Notes under the pieces: model-generated
Database searches by the model: none
Told to the model about the DNA's origin: nothing
The model's input: only the letters and a program-made list of their open reading frames with translations
Translations under genes and position numbers: made by a program
Shown: positions 1 through 7,600 of the stretch, one piece after another
Layout: each line of letters opens with the position of its first letter
How positions within the stretch are numbered: the first letter of the stretch is position 1
From: JBJXFY01 sp046155815
GTDB taxonomy: Bacteria; Verrucomicrobiota; Verrucomicrobiia; Limisphaerales; CAIMTB01
Length of the DNA stretch: 18,583 bases
Assembly (NCBI GenBank): GCA_046155815.1
Contig: JBJXFY010000018.1
Coordinates: forward strand, 1 to 18,583
Reading direction: 5' to 3'

Positions 1-1198
1 CCAGGGTGGGCGCCCAGGCGGTGACGCCCAGCACCCGCCCGCCGGCGGTGACGCACCGATCGTCGTTCAGAGCAGTCCCGGCATGGAAGACCTTCACGCC
101 CGGCAGGGTGGCCGCCTCCTCGAGGCCGTCAATGGGCGCGCCCTTTTCGTAGGCCCCCGGATAGCCCGCCGAGGCCATCACCACGCAGACCGAGGCGTGG
201 GGCGCCCAGCGCAGCTCCAGCTTGTCCAGCGTGCCGGTAAGGCAGGCGTCGAGCAGCTCCACAAGGTCGCTCTCGAGGCGGGTGAGGTACGTCTGCGCCT
301 CGGGGTCGCCGAAGCGGGCGTTGAACTCGAGCACCTTCGGGCCGTCCGCCGTGAGCATTACGCCGGGATAGATGATGCCCCGGAAGTCTATGCCCTCCGC
401 GTGGCAGCCGCGCTGCCAGGGCATGAGGATCTGCCGCGCCGTGGCCAGCAGCTCGTCCTCGGTGAGGAACGGCGCCGGGGAATACGTGCCCATCCCGCCG
501 GTGTTCGGCCCGGTGTCGCCGTCGCCGGCGCGCTTGTGGTCCTGCGCCGTGGGGAAGAGCTTCACGCAGCATCCGTCGCTGAGCGCGTGCAGCGAGATCT
601 CCGTGCCCTCGAGCAGTTCCTGGATCACCACCCGCTCCCCGGACCGGCCGAACAGCCGGTTCACCATCAGGTCGTCCACCGCGCGGTCAGCCTCGGCCCG
701 GGAGCCGGTGAGGATCACGCCCTTGCCGAGCGCCAGGCCGTCGGCCTTCACGGCGCAGCGGCCGTCGAGCGAGCGGGCGAAGGCCTTGGCCGCGTGCGGG
801 TCGTGGAAGGTGCCGGAGCGCGCCGTGGGCACGCCGTGGACGCCCATGAAGTTCTGGGAAAAAACCTTGGAACTCTCGAACTGCGCGGCGCGCTGGTTCG
901 GCCCCCAGATGCGCAGGCCATGGCGCTGGAAGAGGTCCACGATGCCGAGGGCGAGCGGGCTGTCCGGGCCGACGATCGTGAGGTTCGGGCGCTCCTCGGC
1001 GGCGAAGGCGACCAGCGCGCCCAGGTCGTCGGCGGCGAGCGGGACGCACTCGACGGCGGTACCGGTGGCGGCGAGGCGCTCGGCGGCAATTCCCGCGTTG
1101 CCCGGCGCGCACCAGATCCGGGAGGCGTGCGGGGACTGCGCCAGCTTCCACACCAGCGCGTGCTCGCGGCCGCCCCCGCCGATGACGAGGAGTTTCAT
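1..1198 (-). CDS. purD: Phosphoribosylamine-glycine ligase (GAR synthetase), 3' end cut by window edge
   Basis: This cytoplasmic enzyme joins glycine to 5-phosphoribosylamine using ATP, giving glycinamide ribonucleotide in the second step of de novo purine synthesis. The reverse strand reads open from ATG at 1198 to the left edge, about 399 codons. It begins MKLLVIGGGGREHALVWKLA, the N-terminal signature of the family. The ATP-grasp part follows, with VKADGLALGKGV, then GPNTGGMGTYSP and the late metal/ATP site in EFNARFGDPEAQ. The usual length is 420-430 residues, so only the last 20-30 are missing. The start is fixed by the family N-terminus. No Shine-Dalgarno is visible upstream. It is divergent from the RmlD-like gene across a 125-bp gap and has no other purine gene nearby. 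Family assignment is very secure. Confidence 0.96.
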   Translation of the reverse strand, partial: MKLLVIGGGGREHALVWKLAQSPHASRIWCAPGNAGIAAERLAATGTAVECVPLAADDLGALVAFAAEERPNLTIVGPDSPLALGIVDLFQRHGLRIWGPNQRAAQFESSKVFSQNFMGVHGVPTARSGTFHDPHAAKAFARSLDGRCAVKADGLALGKGVILTGSRAEADRAVDDLMVNRLFGRSGERVVIQELLEGTEISLHALSDGCCVKLFPTAQDHKRAGDGDTGPNTGGMGTYSPAPFLTEDELLATARQILMPWQRGCHAEGIDFRGIIYPGVMLTADGPKVLEFNARFGDPEAQTYLTRLESDLVELLDACLTGTLDKLELRWAPHASVCVVMASAGYPGAYEKGAPIDGLEEAATLPGVKVFHAGTALNDDRCVTAGGRVLGVTAWAPTL

Positions 1199-1323
1199 GG
1201 GAGGCGAGTCAATCACCCGCCGGGCGCGGCGTCCATGCCGGGGCGGCGGCGCAGGCGGCGATTTTCATCGCTTCAAAACGCGCCTGGATGACGAGACTTG
1301 CCCGTCCCGGTCGCTGCCCGACG

Positions 1324-2194
1324 ATGAATCCGCCGCACCTCTGGATCACCGGCGCCGGCGGCCTGGTCGGCCACGCGCTCGCCGCCGCGCCGCCGGCCGG
1401 CTGCACGGTCGCCGTCCTCACGCGCGCCGGGCTTGACCTCACGGACGCCGCCGCGGTCACGGGCCGCTTCCGCCGCGACGCTCCGGCCGCCGTGATCCAC
1501 TGCGCCGGGCTCACCCGCAACCCCGCCTGCACCGCCGACCCCGCCCTCGCCCGCCGGCTGAACGTGGACGCCACCCGGCACCTCGCGGACCTCTGCGCCG
1601 CGGCCGGCGTGCCGCTGGTCTTCTTCTCGACCGACCTCGTCTTCGACGGCCGCAAGGGCGCGCCCTACGTCGAGGCCGACCCGGTGAACCCGCAGGGCGT
1701 GTACGCGGAGACGAAGGCCGAGGCCGAGGGCCTCGTGCTCGCTTCGCCGCGAAACCTCGTGCTCCGCACCTCGCTGAACTACGGCCGCTCGCCCACCGGG
1801 GACCGCGCGTTCAACGAGGAGCTGGTCCGCACCTGGCGGGCCGGCCGCACGACGACGCTGTTCACGGACGAATTCCGTTGCCCCCCTGGCCACGGAGATC
1901 ACCGCCCGCGCGACCTGGGAGCTGGTCGCGCAGGGCCTCGACCCCGACCCCGCCCGCCGGCCCGGCGGCGTGTACCATCTCGCGGGAGCGGAACGGCTGT
2001 CGCGCTGGCAGCTCGGTGAACTCGTCGCGGCACGGCATCCCGAGGCGCGTCCCCAGCTCGCGCCCGCCTCGCTGCGGGACTACGTCGGCCCGGCCCGCCC
2101 GCCGGACTGCGCGCTCGACTGCGCCCGCGTGCAGGCCCGCCTGGCCTTCCCGCTGCCGCGCTTCTCGGCCTGGCTGGCGGCCCGCCCGTTGTAG
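1324..2194 (+). pseudogene. RmlD-like NAD(P)-dependent sugar-nucleotide reductase (SDR), frameshifted
   Basis: The protein resembles dTDP-4-dehydrorhamnose reductase, an extended short-chain dehydrogenase acting in deoxysugar synthesis. The first frame, from ATG 1324, has the Rossmann glycine motif GAGGLVG (residues 10-16), the STDLVFDG segment and the catalytic pair in YAETK (Tyr127, Lys131). It then reads TDEFRCP and turns into arginine/proline-rich nonsense that stops at 2019. Another frame carries the expected continuation (LATEITARATWELV, then GGVYHLAGAERLSRWQL) to a stop at 2194. The join lies at a run of six C at 1881-1886, and five C would restore a normal protein of about 289 residues. 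This could be a real mutation or a homopolymer sequencing error. ATG 1324 is preferred over an upstream GTG/ATG because it sits just before the Rossmann strand. The exact substrate is not certain; other RmlD_sub_bind proteins look alike. Confidence 0.8.
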
Positions 2195-2420
2195 CCCCGC
2201 GCTTCGATCGGAGGCGCGCCGGCAGGACAGGCCGCTTCCGCAGCGCGGGCGGTGCCCAAGCCGGACACGGACGCCGGTGACCGGCGACGAGCCTCCAGCT
2301 GCCCGGGGAAGTCAGGGCTTCCGAACCCCGCTTCCCACCTGCGGGGAAGGTTTCCTCGGGGCATTTGCCGCCCTGGGCCACGGGAGCGGCGCCCAGTCCG
2401 CGATCCCCCCGCGCCGGCGC

Positions 2421-2460
2421 TTGACCTCGGGCGTTTCTGGCAATTAATACGTGTGCGTAT
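2421..2460 (+). promoter_or_regulatory. Candidate sigma-70 promoter and small dyad ahead of the antiporter
   Basis: TTGACC at 2421-2426 matches the -35 consensus in five of six bases. An AT-rich patch follows, with ATTAAT (2443-2448, 16-bp spacer) or TAATAC (2445-2450, 18-bp spacer) as possible -10 boxes. Overlapping this is a perfect 5-bp inverted repeat, ATACG-TGTG-CGTAT (2447-2460), ending one base before the ATG at 2462. Transcription would begin only a few bases before the start codon, so the mRNA would have almost no leader. The dyad sits where a repressor could block initiation, but it is short and may be chance. Confidence 0.45.
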
Positions 2461-2461
2461 C

Positions 2462-3727
2462 ATGTCCGCCGCGCAGCACTCCGTATTCTTCTTCCTCCAG
2501 ATGGCCGTCATCCTCGCGGCCTGCCGGGTGGTCGGCCTCCTCGCCCGGCGCTGCGGCCAGCCGCAGGTCGTCGGCGAGATGATCGCCGGCGTGGTGCTCG
2601 GGCCGTCGCTCTTCGGCCTGCTGTGGCCGGCCGGACAGCAGGCGCTCTTCCCCCAGGAATCGCTCAAGGTGCTCTACGTCGGCGCGCAGCTCGGCGTGGG
2701 GCTGTACATGTTCCTCGTCGGCGTCGAGTTCCGTACGGACCTGTTCCGGGCGCGGGTGCGCAGCGCGGCGGCGGTGTCCCTGGCGGGCATGGTGGTGCCG
2801 TTCATCCTCGGCGCGCTCCTGGCACTGTGGCTGGTGCGGGTGCCGGGGCTGTTCGCGGCCGAGGCGACGAACTTTGAGGCGATGCTCTTCATGGGCGCGG
2901 CCATCGCCATCACGGCCTTCCCGATGCTGGCGCGCATCATCTACGAGCGCGGGCTGACGGGCACGGCACTGGGCACGCTGGTGCTGTCCGCCGGGGCGAT
3001 TGACGACGCGGCCGCGTGGTGCGTGCTGGCCATCGTGCTGGCGAGCTTCGGCGGCGGCGCCTGGATCGCGGTCAAGGCCATCCTCGGCGGGCTGCTCTAC
3101 GCCGTGCTGATGACCACGGTGATGCGCCGGCTGCTCGCGCCGCTCGGCGCGCAGGCCGAGCGCGAGGGCGAACTGAAGCCGGCCACGCTCGGCGTGGTGC
3201 TGATGCTGCTGATGCTCGGCGCGTGGCTGATGGACTACGTGGGCATCCACGCCGTGTTCGGGGGCTTCCTGCTGGGCACGGCGATGCCGCGCGGGAAGTT
3301 CGCCGACCTGCTCCAGAAGCAGCTCGAGCCCTTCGCCGTGGTGTTCCTGCTGCCGATGTTCTTCACCTACTCCGGCCTGAACACGCGGCTCGACCTGGTG
3401 GACAGCCCGCAGCTCCTGTTCATCGCCGCGGTGGTGCTGCTGGCCTCCATCGCCGGCAAGGGCGTGGCCTGCTGGGCTGCCGCGCGCGCCACCGGCGCGG
3501 ACCACCGCACCGCGCTCGCCGTCGGCACGCTGATGAACGCCCGCGGCCTGATGGAGCTGATCATCCTGAACATCGGCCTGCAGAAGGGCCTCATCGGCCT
3601 GCCGCTGTTCTCAATCATGGTCGTGATGGCCATCGTGACCACGCTCATGGCCTCGCCGCTGTTCGAGCTGGTGTACGGCCGGCACGCCCGGGCGGAGGGC
3701 CGGCTGGGCGGGGTGAAATCGGGTTGA
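2462..3727 (+). CDS. CPA2-family cation:proton antiporter (Na+/H+ exchanger domain)
   Basis: This is an inner-membrane antiporter of 421 residues, almost entirely hydrophobic, with about 12 membrane segments. It carries the CPA2 signature VVGEMIAGVVLGPSLFG (about residues 36-52) and a paired-aspartate site, GAIDDAAAW (Asp181, Asp182). Asp-Asp or Asn-Asp at this place is the ion-binding site of electrogenic family members. A late conserved helix reads TLMNARGLMELI. No cytosolic TrkA-N/RCK domain follows, so it is the short form rather than a KefB/KefC type. The open frame extends upstream to 2252, but that extension is low-complexity and crosses the candidate promoter; ATG 2462 begins just before the first helix. 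It would exchange Na+ or K+ for H+ in pH or salt balance; the ion cannot be told from sequence. It appears to be transcribed alone. Confidence 0.92.
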   Translation: MSAAQHSVFFFLQMAVILAACRVVGLLARRCGQPQVVGEMIAGVVLGPSLFGLLWPAGQQALFPQESLKVLYVGAQLGVGLYMFLVGVEFRTDLFRARVRSAAAVSLAGMVVPFILGALLALWLVRVPGLFAAEATNFEAMLFMGAAIAITAFPMLARIIYERGLTGTALGTLVLSAGAIDDAAAWCVLAIVLASFGGGAWIAVKAILGGLLYAVLMTTVMRRLLAPLGAQAEREGELKPATLGVVLMLLMLGAWLMDYVGIHAVFGGFLLGTAMPRGKFADLLQKQLEPFAVVFLLPMFFTYSGLNTRLDLVDSPQLLFIAAVVLLASIAGKGVACWAAARATGADHRTALAVGTLMNARGLMELIILNIGLQKGLIGLPLFSIMVVMAIVTTLMASPLFELVYGRHARAEGRLGGVKSG

Positions 3728-3733
3728 GGCCGT

Positions 3734-3754
3734 GGCGGCCGGGTCTTCGCCGCC
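3734..3754 (+). terminator. Weak GC hairpin after the antiporter gene
   Basis: GGCGGC (3734-3739) pairs with GCCGCC (3749-3754) across a 9-nt loop, starting 6 bases after the antiporter stop. A true T run is missing; only CAATTTCG follows. It may act as a weak or factor-assisted terminator. Confidence 0.3.
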
Positions 3755-3756
3755 GG

Positions 3757-3787
3757 CAATTTCGTCCAAAAAATGGACAATTTCGTC
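3757..3787. repeat. Phased 10-bp direct repeat with central hairpin upstream of the secreted-protein gene
   Basis: CAATTTCGTC occurs twice, at 3757-3766 and 3778-3787. The centres are 21 bp apart, two helical turns. Between and overlapping them lies a perfect inverted repeat, GTCCA-AAAAA-TGGAC (3764-3778). This is one of the few AT-rich spots in the region and lies about 90 bp upstream of the ATG at 3879. The layout fits a regulator bound to one face of the DNA, but no promoter box is evident beside it, so the role is inferred only. Confidence 0.4.
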
Positions 3788-3878
3788 ACAGGAAGGTTGA
3801 AATCCGCGCCTTCTCGGCAACTCTCGCCGACGCCGGGACTGTCACGTCCGGCCATTCCCTGCCACTGAATCATCCCTC

Positions 3879-6800
3879 ATGAACATGAAACCTCCCTTCC
3901 TCCGCGCCCGCCGGGTGCTCGGCGCGCTGGCCCTGCTCGCCGCCACCGCTGCGCGCGCGCAGGAAATCACCCCGGTCTGGGTCCAGCACCTGAACCTCCC
4001 CACCAACGCCCTGCCCATCCTCCGCAGGGGCGACAGCCCGACGGAACTGGCGGACGGCACCAGCGGCTTCGACGCCTACGCCGCCTTCGTCCGCTACGAC
4101 GCCACCCGCCTCCTGCTCGGCATCCGCGAGAACGGCATCAACGAGAGCACCGCCTCCGCAGCCGACCGCGCGCTCGCGGCGCAGTACCCGGACCGCAGCA
4201 TCGTCTGGATCAACCCCACCAACGGCGCGCCCATGGGCGTGGCCCACAAGGTGCCGGTCTTCCCGGTCACTCTCGCGCCGGACACCCAGGGGAGCCCGAA
4301 CGACTTCTTCTGGAACTGGGGCATCGAGGACGGCCCCGGCGACAGCCGCGCCATCTATACCACCTACAAGCACCACATCCTGCGCTGGGCGCCGCTGCCC
4401 GGCGGCGGCTGGTCCACCAACGCCACGCCCGCCTGGATCGAGCCCGTGCCGAACGAACCCACCGGTGATGGCAGCAGCGGCGGCGACGGCTCAGCCAGCT
4501 GGCGCTGGCGCACCTTCCGCGTGACCGGCTCGGGTGCGAACACCGTCATCTACGCCGGCGGCGCCACCTGGCGCCAGAGCATGCATGTCCAGAAGCTCGT
4601 CACCGCCAACGGGACCACCTTCACCCCGGCGGCACGCGTCAACGACCGCGATGGCGGCATCAAGATGCGGTACAGCTTCAGCGGCATGAACACCAAGGTC
4701 GCGAAGTGGACCAAGGATCCCACCCGGCCGAACCTTGAGCTGTTCTACACGCCGTCCTTCCCCGCCTCGGGCCGCGAACTCAAGCCCCGGCGCTTCTCCC
4801 GCAATCCGGACAGCACGGTGGCCGGCAGCTTCACCGAGCTCATTGACGGCCAGGCGCAGTTCAACCGGAACAATTTCTTCGACCCGGACTCCGCCGCCAC
4901 CAACGGCCTGCCCGGCTTCGTGTGGGAAGGCCCCGAACGGCCCTTCCCCAGCGGCACCGACTTCTACGACGGCAACTGGAGCTTCGCGATGGATGCGGCC
5001 ACCGGCCTGGACTACATCGTCAACTACTCCGGCCCGAGCTGGAACAACCAGTACGGCCCGAACGAGCGCCGGCCCGGTTGGCTGGGCATCCACCGGCCCA
5101 GCGGCCGCATCGCCTCGGGCGCCAGCTCCTACAAGCTCGACTTCAACGAAGTCACGGAAGTCACCCTCGACAACGTCAACACCGGCAACAGCTACACCTA
5201 CGACGGCAACGTCGCCGTCTATGCCGACCCCGCCTCGCCGGCGAATGTCCAGAAATCGGAAGTGCTCTGGGCCGGCGGCAGCTTCGGCTTCGGTGTCTTC
5301 ACCGTGCAGAACACCCCCGCGACCCTGCTCGGCAGCCCGACCAACCTGACCGTCGCCGCCGGCGGCACCGCGACCTTCGTGGCCAACGTCACCGGCAGCC
5401 CGAATGACTTCCGCTGGCACCGCAACGGCGTGCCCCTCCCGGAAAGCTCCTACGCCACCGGCACGGACAAGGTCGCGCTGACCCTGACGGGAGTCACCCC
5501 CGGCGACGCCGGCCAGTACCAGCTCAAGTGGACCAACCCGCTGAGCGGCGCCGGCGAGACGCTCGCCGCGACGCTCACCGTGACCGGCACCCACACCCGC
5601 TGGGCGGGCGCCGCGGACATCGGCACGGTTGACCGCCCGACCCCGACCCCGGGCGAAGTGATTACCAACGCGAACTCCTTCACCCTGCGCGGCAGCGGCT
5701 ACGCGGCCTTCGACACGGCGGCCGACCAGGGCGACACGCTCTTCTTCCGCCATGAAAACGTCACCGGCGACTTCGACAAGCGCGTGCGCCTCGTCAGCCT
5801 GACCACCGACCCGGTGGCCGATCCGGCCGAGCCCCTCGCCCGCGCCGGCCTCATGCTGCGCCAGAGCACCAACGCCAACACGACCACGCTGGAAATCTTC
5901 GCCGCCAACCCCGCCGGCGACAACGTCGTCCGCGTGGCCGGCCGCGGCCGGGTGGACCAGATCTATGCCCGCCGGCTCAGCCGCAACTACCCCGGCGTGG
6001 TGGACACGCTCCCGAACCAGTGGCTCCGCATCAAGCGCGCCGGACACTGGTTCGGGTTCTACGTCAGCACCAACGGCACCTCCTGGTCGCTGGTCAGCCA
6101 GCAGTACCAGAAGTTCCCCGAGACGGTGCAGTTTGGCGTCTTCACCGCGCCCGACAACGCCGCCGGCTCCTCGGTGGCCGTGGCCGAGTTCGCCGGGTAC
6201 GGCGACACGCCGGTGTCCGACACGACCGCGCCCACGCTGGTTTCCGTCGGCACGCTCGACAAGAAGATCGTCGGCGTGAAGTTCTCCGAGGCCGTCAACT
6301 CGCTGTCGGCCCTGAGCCCTGCGCGCTACTCCCTGAGCCAAGGCACGGTCTATGACGTGCAGCCGGGCCTCGGTGCCAACACCGTCCACCTGAAGGTGAC
6401 CGGCCTTTCCAACGACACCTTCACCGTGACCGTGAACGGCGGCGTCGTGGATTCCGCCGGCAACCCCGTGGCCGCCGGTTCCAGCGCGGCCGGCAGCGTG
6501 TCGGCCTGGACCTCGACGGACATCGGCTTCGTCCAGAACCGCACCGCCCGCCCCACGGCCGGAGACGACCCCTACGTGACCGGCCAGGCGGTGGCCATCT
6601 CCTCCGGCGCCTCCGGCCCCGAGGTGGAGATCATCGGCGGCGGCTCCAACGCCTACAACCCCGGTGACTTCATGCACTACCTCTACCGCCAGTATCCGGC
6701 GGGCGACTTCGACGTGTGCGTGTCCGTCGAGCGCTTCGACAAGCGCGGCATCGCCGGCGGCTACGCCAACGGCGGCATTCACGTTCGTTCGGCGCTCTTC

Positions 6801-7544
6801 CTCGCCGATCCTTCCACCATCACCGAGGGACCGGCGGCGGCGGACAACACCAAGGTGCCCGCCTACGTGAACATCGTTTACTACGAGGCCTCGGACCCGA
6901 ACCGCGCCGCCATCGAGCTCAACCGCCCCAATCCCGGCGACGGCTACGGCAACAACACGCCGAACTCGAACACGGAGGAGATTGACGGGCTGACCGGCTG
7001 GTATCCCGAGCTGCGCGCGATCAACGCGGCGGGCGTCCTCTCGCCCACCTCGTCGCCTGACCAGTCCCACTGGCTGCGCGTGAAGCGCGTGGGCAATGCC
7101 TTCACCAGCTTCTTCTCCTACGACGGCGTCACCTGGAAGGAGCAGGACCAGGGCAACCGCGTGATGAGCAACCTCGCCGGCCCCGTGCTCATCGGCTTCG
7201 GCCACCACAACGACACCGGCTTCGGCGCCCCGCCGGAGAACAACACCTACGCCGGCAACGGCACCACGACCCAGAACGAGTCGAACTACGGCATCGTCCG
7301 CCTCGGCTACCTGGGCAGCTTCCCGCCGCCCTCGGGCGGCGACGCCCCCACGCTCTCCATCGTGGAGTCCGCGGGCGGCACGCTCACCATCGCGTGGCAG
7401 GGCACGGGCTACACCCTCCAGTCCACGCCGACCGTGAACACCGGCTGGGGCCCGTCCGGCCTGACGGTGATCACCGACGGCAGCAGCAACACCGCCACGG
7501 TCACGCCCGGCGCCGGCCCGCTGTTCTACCGGCTCGTGAGGTAG
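3879..7544 (+). CDS. Large secreted multidomain protein with Ig-like and concanavalin-like modules
   Basis: This 1221-residue protein has a clear signal peptide (basic start, hydrophobic core, likely cleavage after ARA at residue 27). Residues 30 to about 477 form an unrecognised N-terminal region rich in Trp, Gly and Asn. An Ig-like domain follows at about 478-570 (VAAGGTATF, then FRWHRNGVPLP and GDAGQYQLKW). Two related concanavalin-like modules lie at about 572-779 and 879-1151. Both contain a GDFD segment and matching late strands, WLRIKRAGHWFGFYVSTNG and WLRVKRVGNAFTSFFSYDG. Between them is a Big_5/SbsA-like domain (about 780-868, starting TTAPTLVSV and ending with VVDSAGNPV). The last 65 residues (LTIAWQGTGYTLQST through FYRLVR) are the C-terminal module common on verrucomicrobial secreted proteins. 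It is probably surface-bound or extracellular, perhaps carbohydrate-binding. No catalytic site was recognised. ATG 3879 has no Shine-Dalgarno; ATG 3885 is an alternative start. Confidence 0.85.
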   Translation: MNMKPPFLRARRVLGALALLAATAARAQEITPVWVQHLNLPTNALPILRRGDSPTELADGTSGFDAYAAFVRYDATRLLLGIRENGINESTASAADRALAAQYPDRSIVWINPTNGAPMGVAHKVPVFPVTLAPDTQGSPNDFFWNWGIEDGPGDSRAIYTTYKHHILRWAPLPGGGWSTNATPAWIEPVPNEPTGDGSSGGDGSASWRWRTFRVTGSGANTVIYAGGATWRQSMHVQKLVTANGTTFTPAARVNDRDGGIKMRYSFSGMNTKVAKWTKDPTRPNLELFYTPSFPASGRELKPRRFSRNPDSTVAGSFTELIDGQAQFNRNNFFDPDSAATNGLPGFVWEGPERPFPSGTDFYDGNWSFAMDAATGLDYIVNYSGPSWNNQYGPNERRPGWLGIHRPSGRIASGASSYKLDFNEVTEVTLDNVNTGNSYTYDGNVAVYADPASPANVQKSEVLWAGGSFGFGVFTVQNTPATLLGSPTNLTVAAGGTATFVANVTGSPNDFRWHRNGVPLPESSYATGTDKVALTLTGVTPGDAGQYQLKWTNPLSGAGETLAATLTVTGTHTRWAGAADIGTVDRPTPTPGEVITNANSFTLRGSGYAAFDTAADQGDTLFFRHENVTGDFDKRVRLVSLTTDPVADPAEPLARAGLMLRQSTNANTTTLEIFAANPAGDNVVRVAGRGRVDQIYARRLSRNYPGVVDTLPNQWLRIKRAGHWFGFYVSTNGTSWSLVSQQYQKFPETVQFGVFTAPDNAAGSSVAVAEFAGYGDTPVSDTTAPTLVSVGTLDKKIVGVKFSEAVNSLSALSPARYSLSQGTVYDVQPGLGANTVHLKVTGLSNDTFTVTVNGGVVDSAGNPVAAGSSAAGSVSAWTSTDIGFVQNRTARPTAGDDPYVTGQAVAISSGASGPEVEIIGGGSNAYNPGDFMHYLYRQYPAGDFDVCVSVERFDKRGIAGGYANGGIHVRSALFLADPSTITEGPAAADNTKVPAYVNIVYYEASDPNRAAIELNRPNPGDGYGNNTPNSNTEEIDGLTGWYPELRAINAAGVLSPTSSPDQSHWLRVKRVGNAFTSFFSYDGVTWKEQDQGNRVMSNLAGPVLIGFGHHNDTGFGAPPENNTYAGNGTTTQNESNYGIVRLGYLGSFPPPSGGDAPTLSIVESAGGTLTIAWQGTGYTLQSTPTVNTGWGPSGLTVITDGSSNTATVTPGAGPLFYRLVR

Positions 7545-7569
7545 GCTCCGGCTTCATTGCCGCCTCGCC

Positions 7570-7600
7570 GGCGGCCGGGCTTCGGCCCGGCCGCCTTTTT
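7570..7600 (+). terminator. Strong rho-independent terminator with UUCG loop
   Basis: A perfect 11-bp stem, GGCGGCCGGGC (7570-7580) with GCCCGGCCGCC (7585-7595), is closed by the tetraloop TTCG and followed by five T (7596-7600). It lies 25 bp after the stop of the secreted-protein gene. It also separates that gene from the converging symporter gene, whose stop codon overlaps the last T. From the other direction the stem has no T run, so it is directional. Confidence 0.93.

Noticed and set aside
2195..2461. Possible cobalamin-type riboswitch or small RNA in the gap before the antiporter
   Set aside because: On the minus strand a few stretches loosely resemble cobalamin-box words, but order and spacing do not fit and no gene lies downstream. 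The gap holds short GC hairpins (for example CCCCGC/GCGGGG at 2326-2346) and the promoter candidate only.
2252..2461. N-terminal extension of the antiporter frame
   Set aside because: The extension is Arg/Pro-rich, overlaps the promoter candidate and would place 70 polar residues before the first helix of a family that starts there.
4491..7208. A 905-codon open frame on the minus strand opposite the large secreted protein
   Set aside because: The plus strand has a signal peptide and recognisable domains. The minus frame is Arg/Gly/Val/His-rich with no family pattern, a typical antisense shadow in GC-rich coding DNA.
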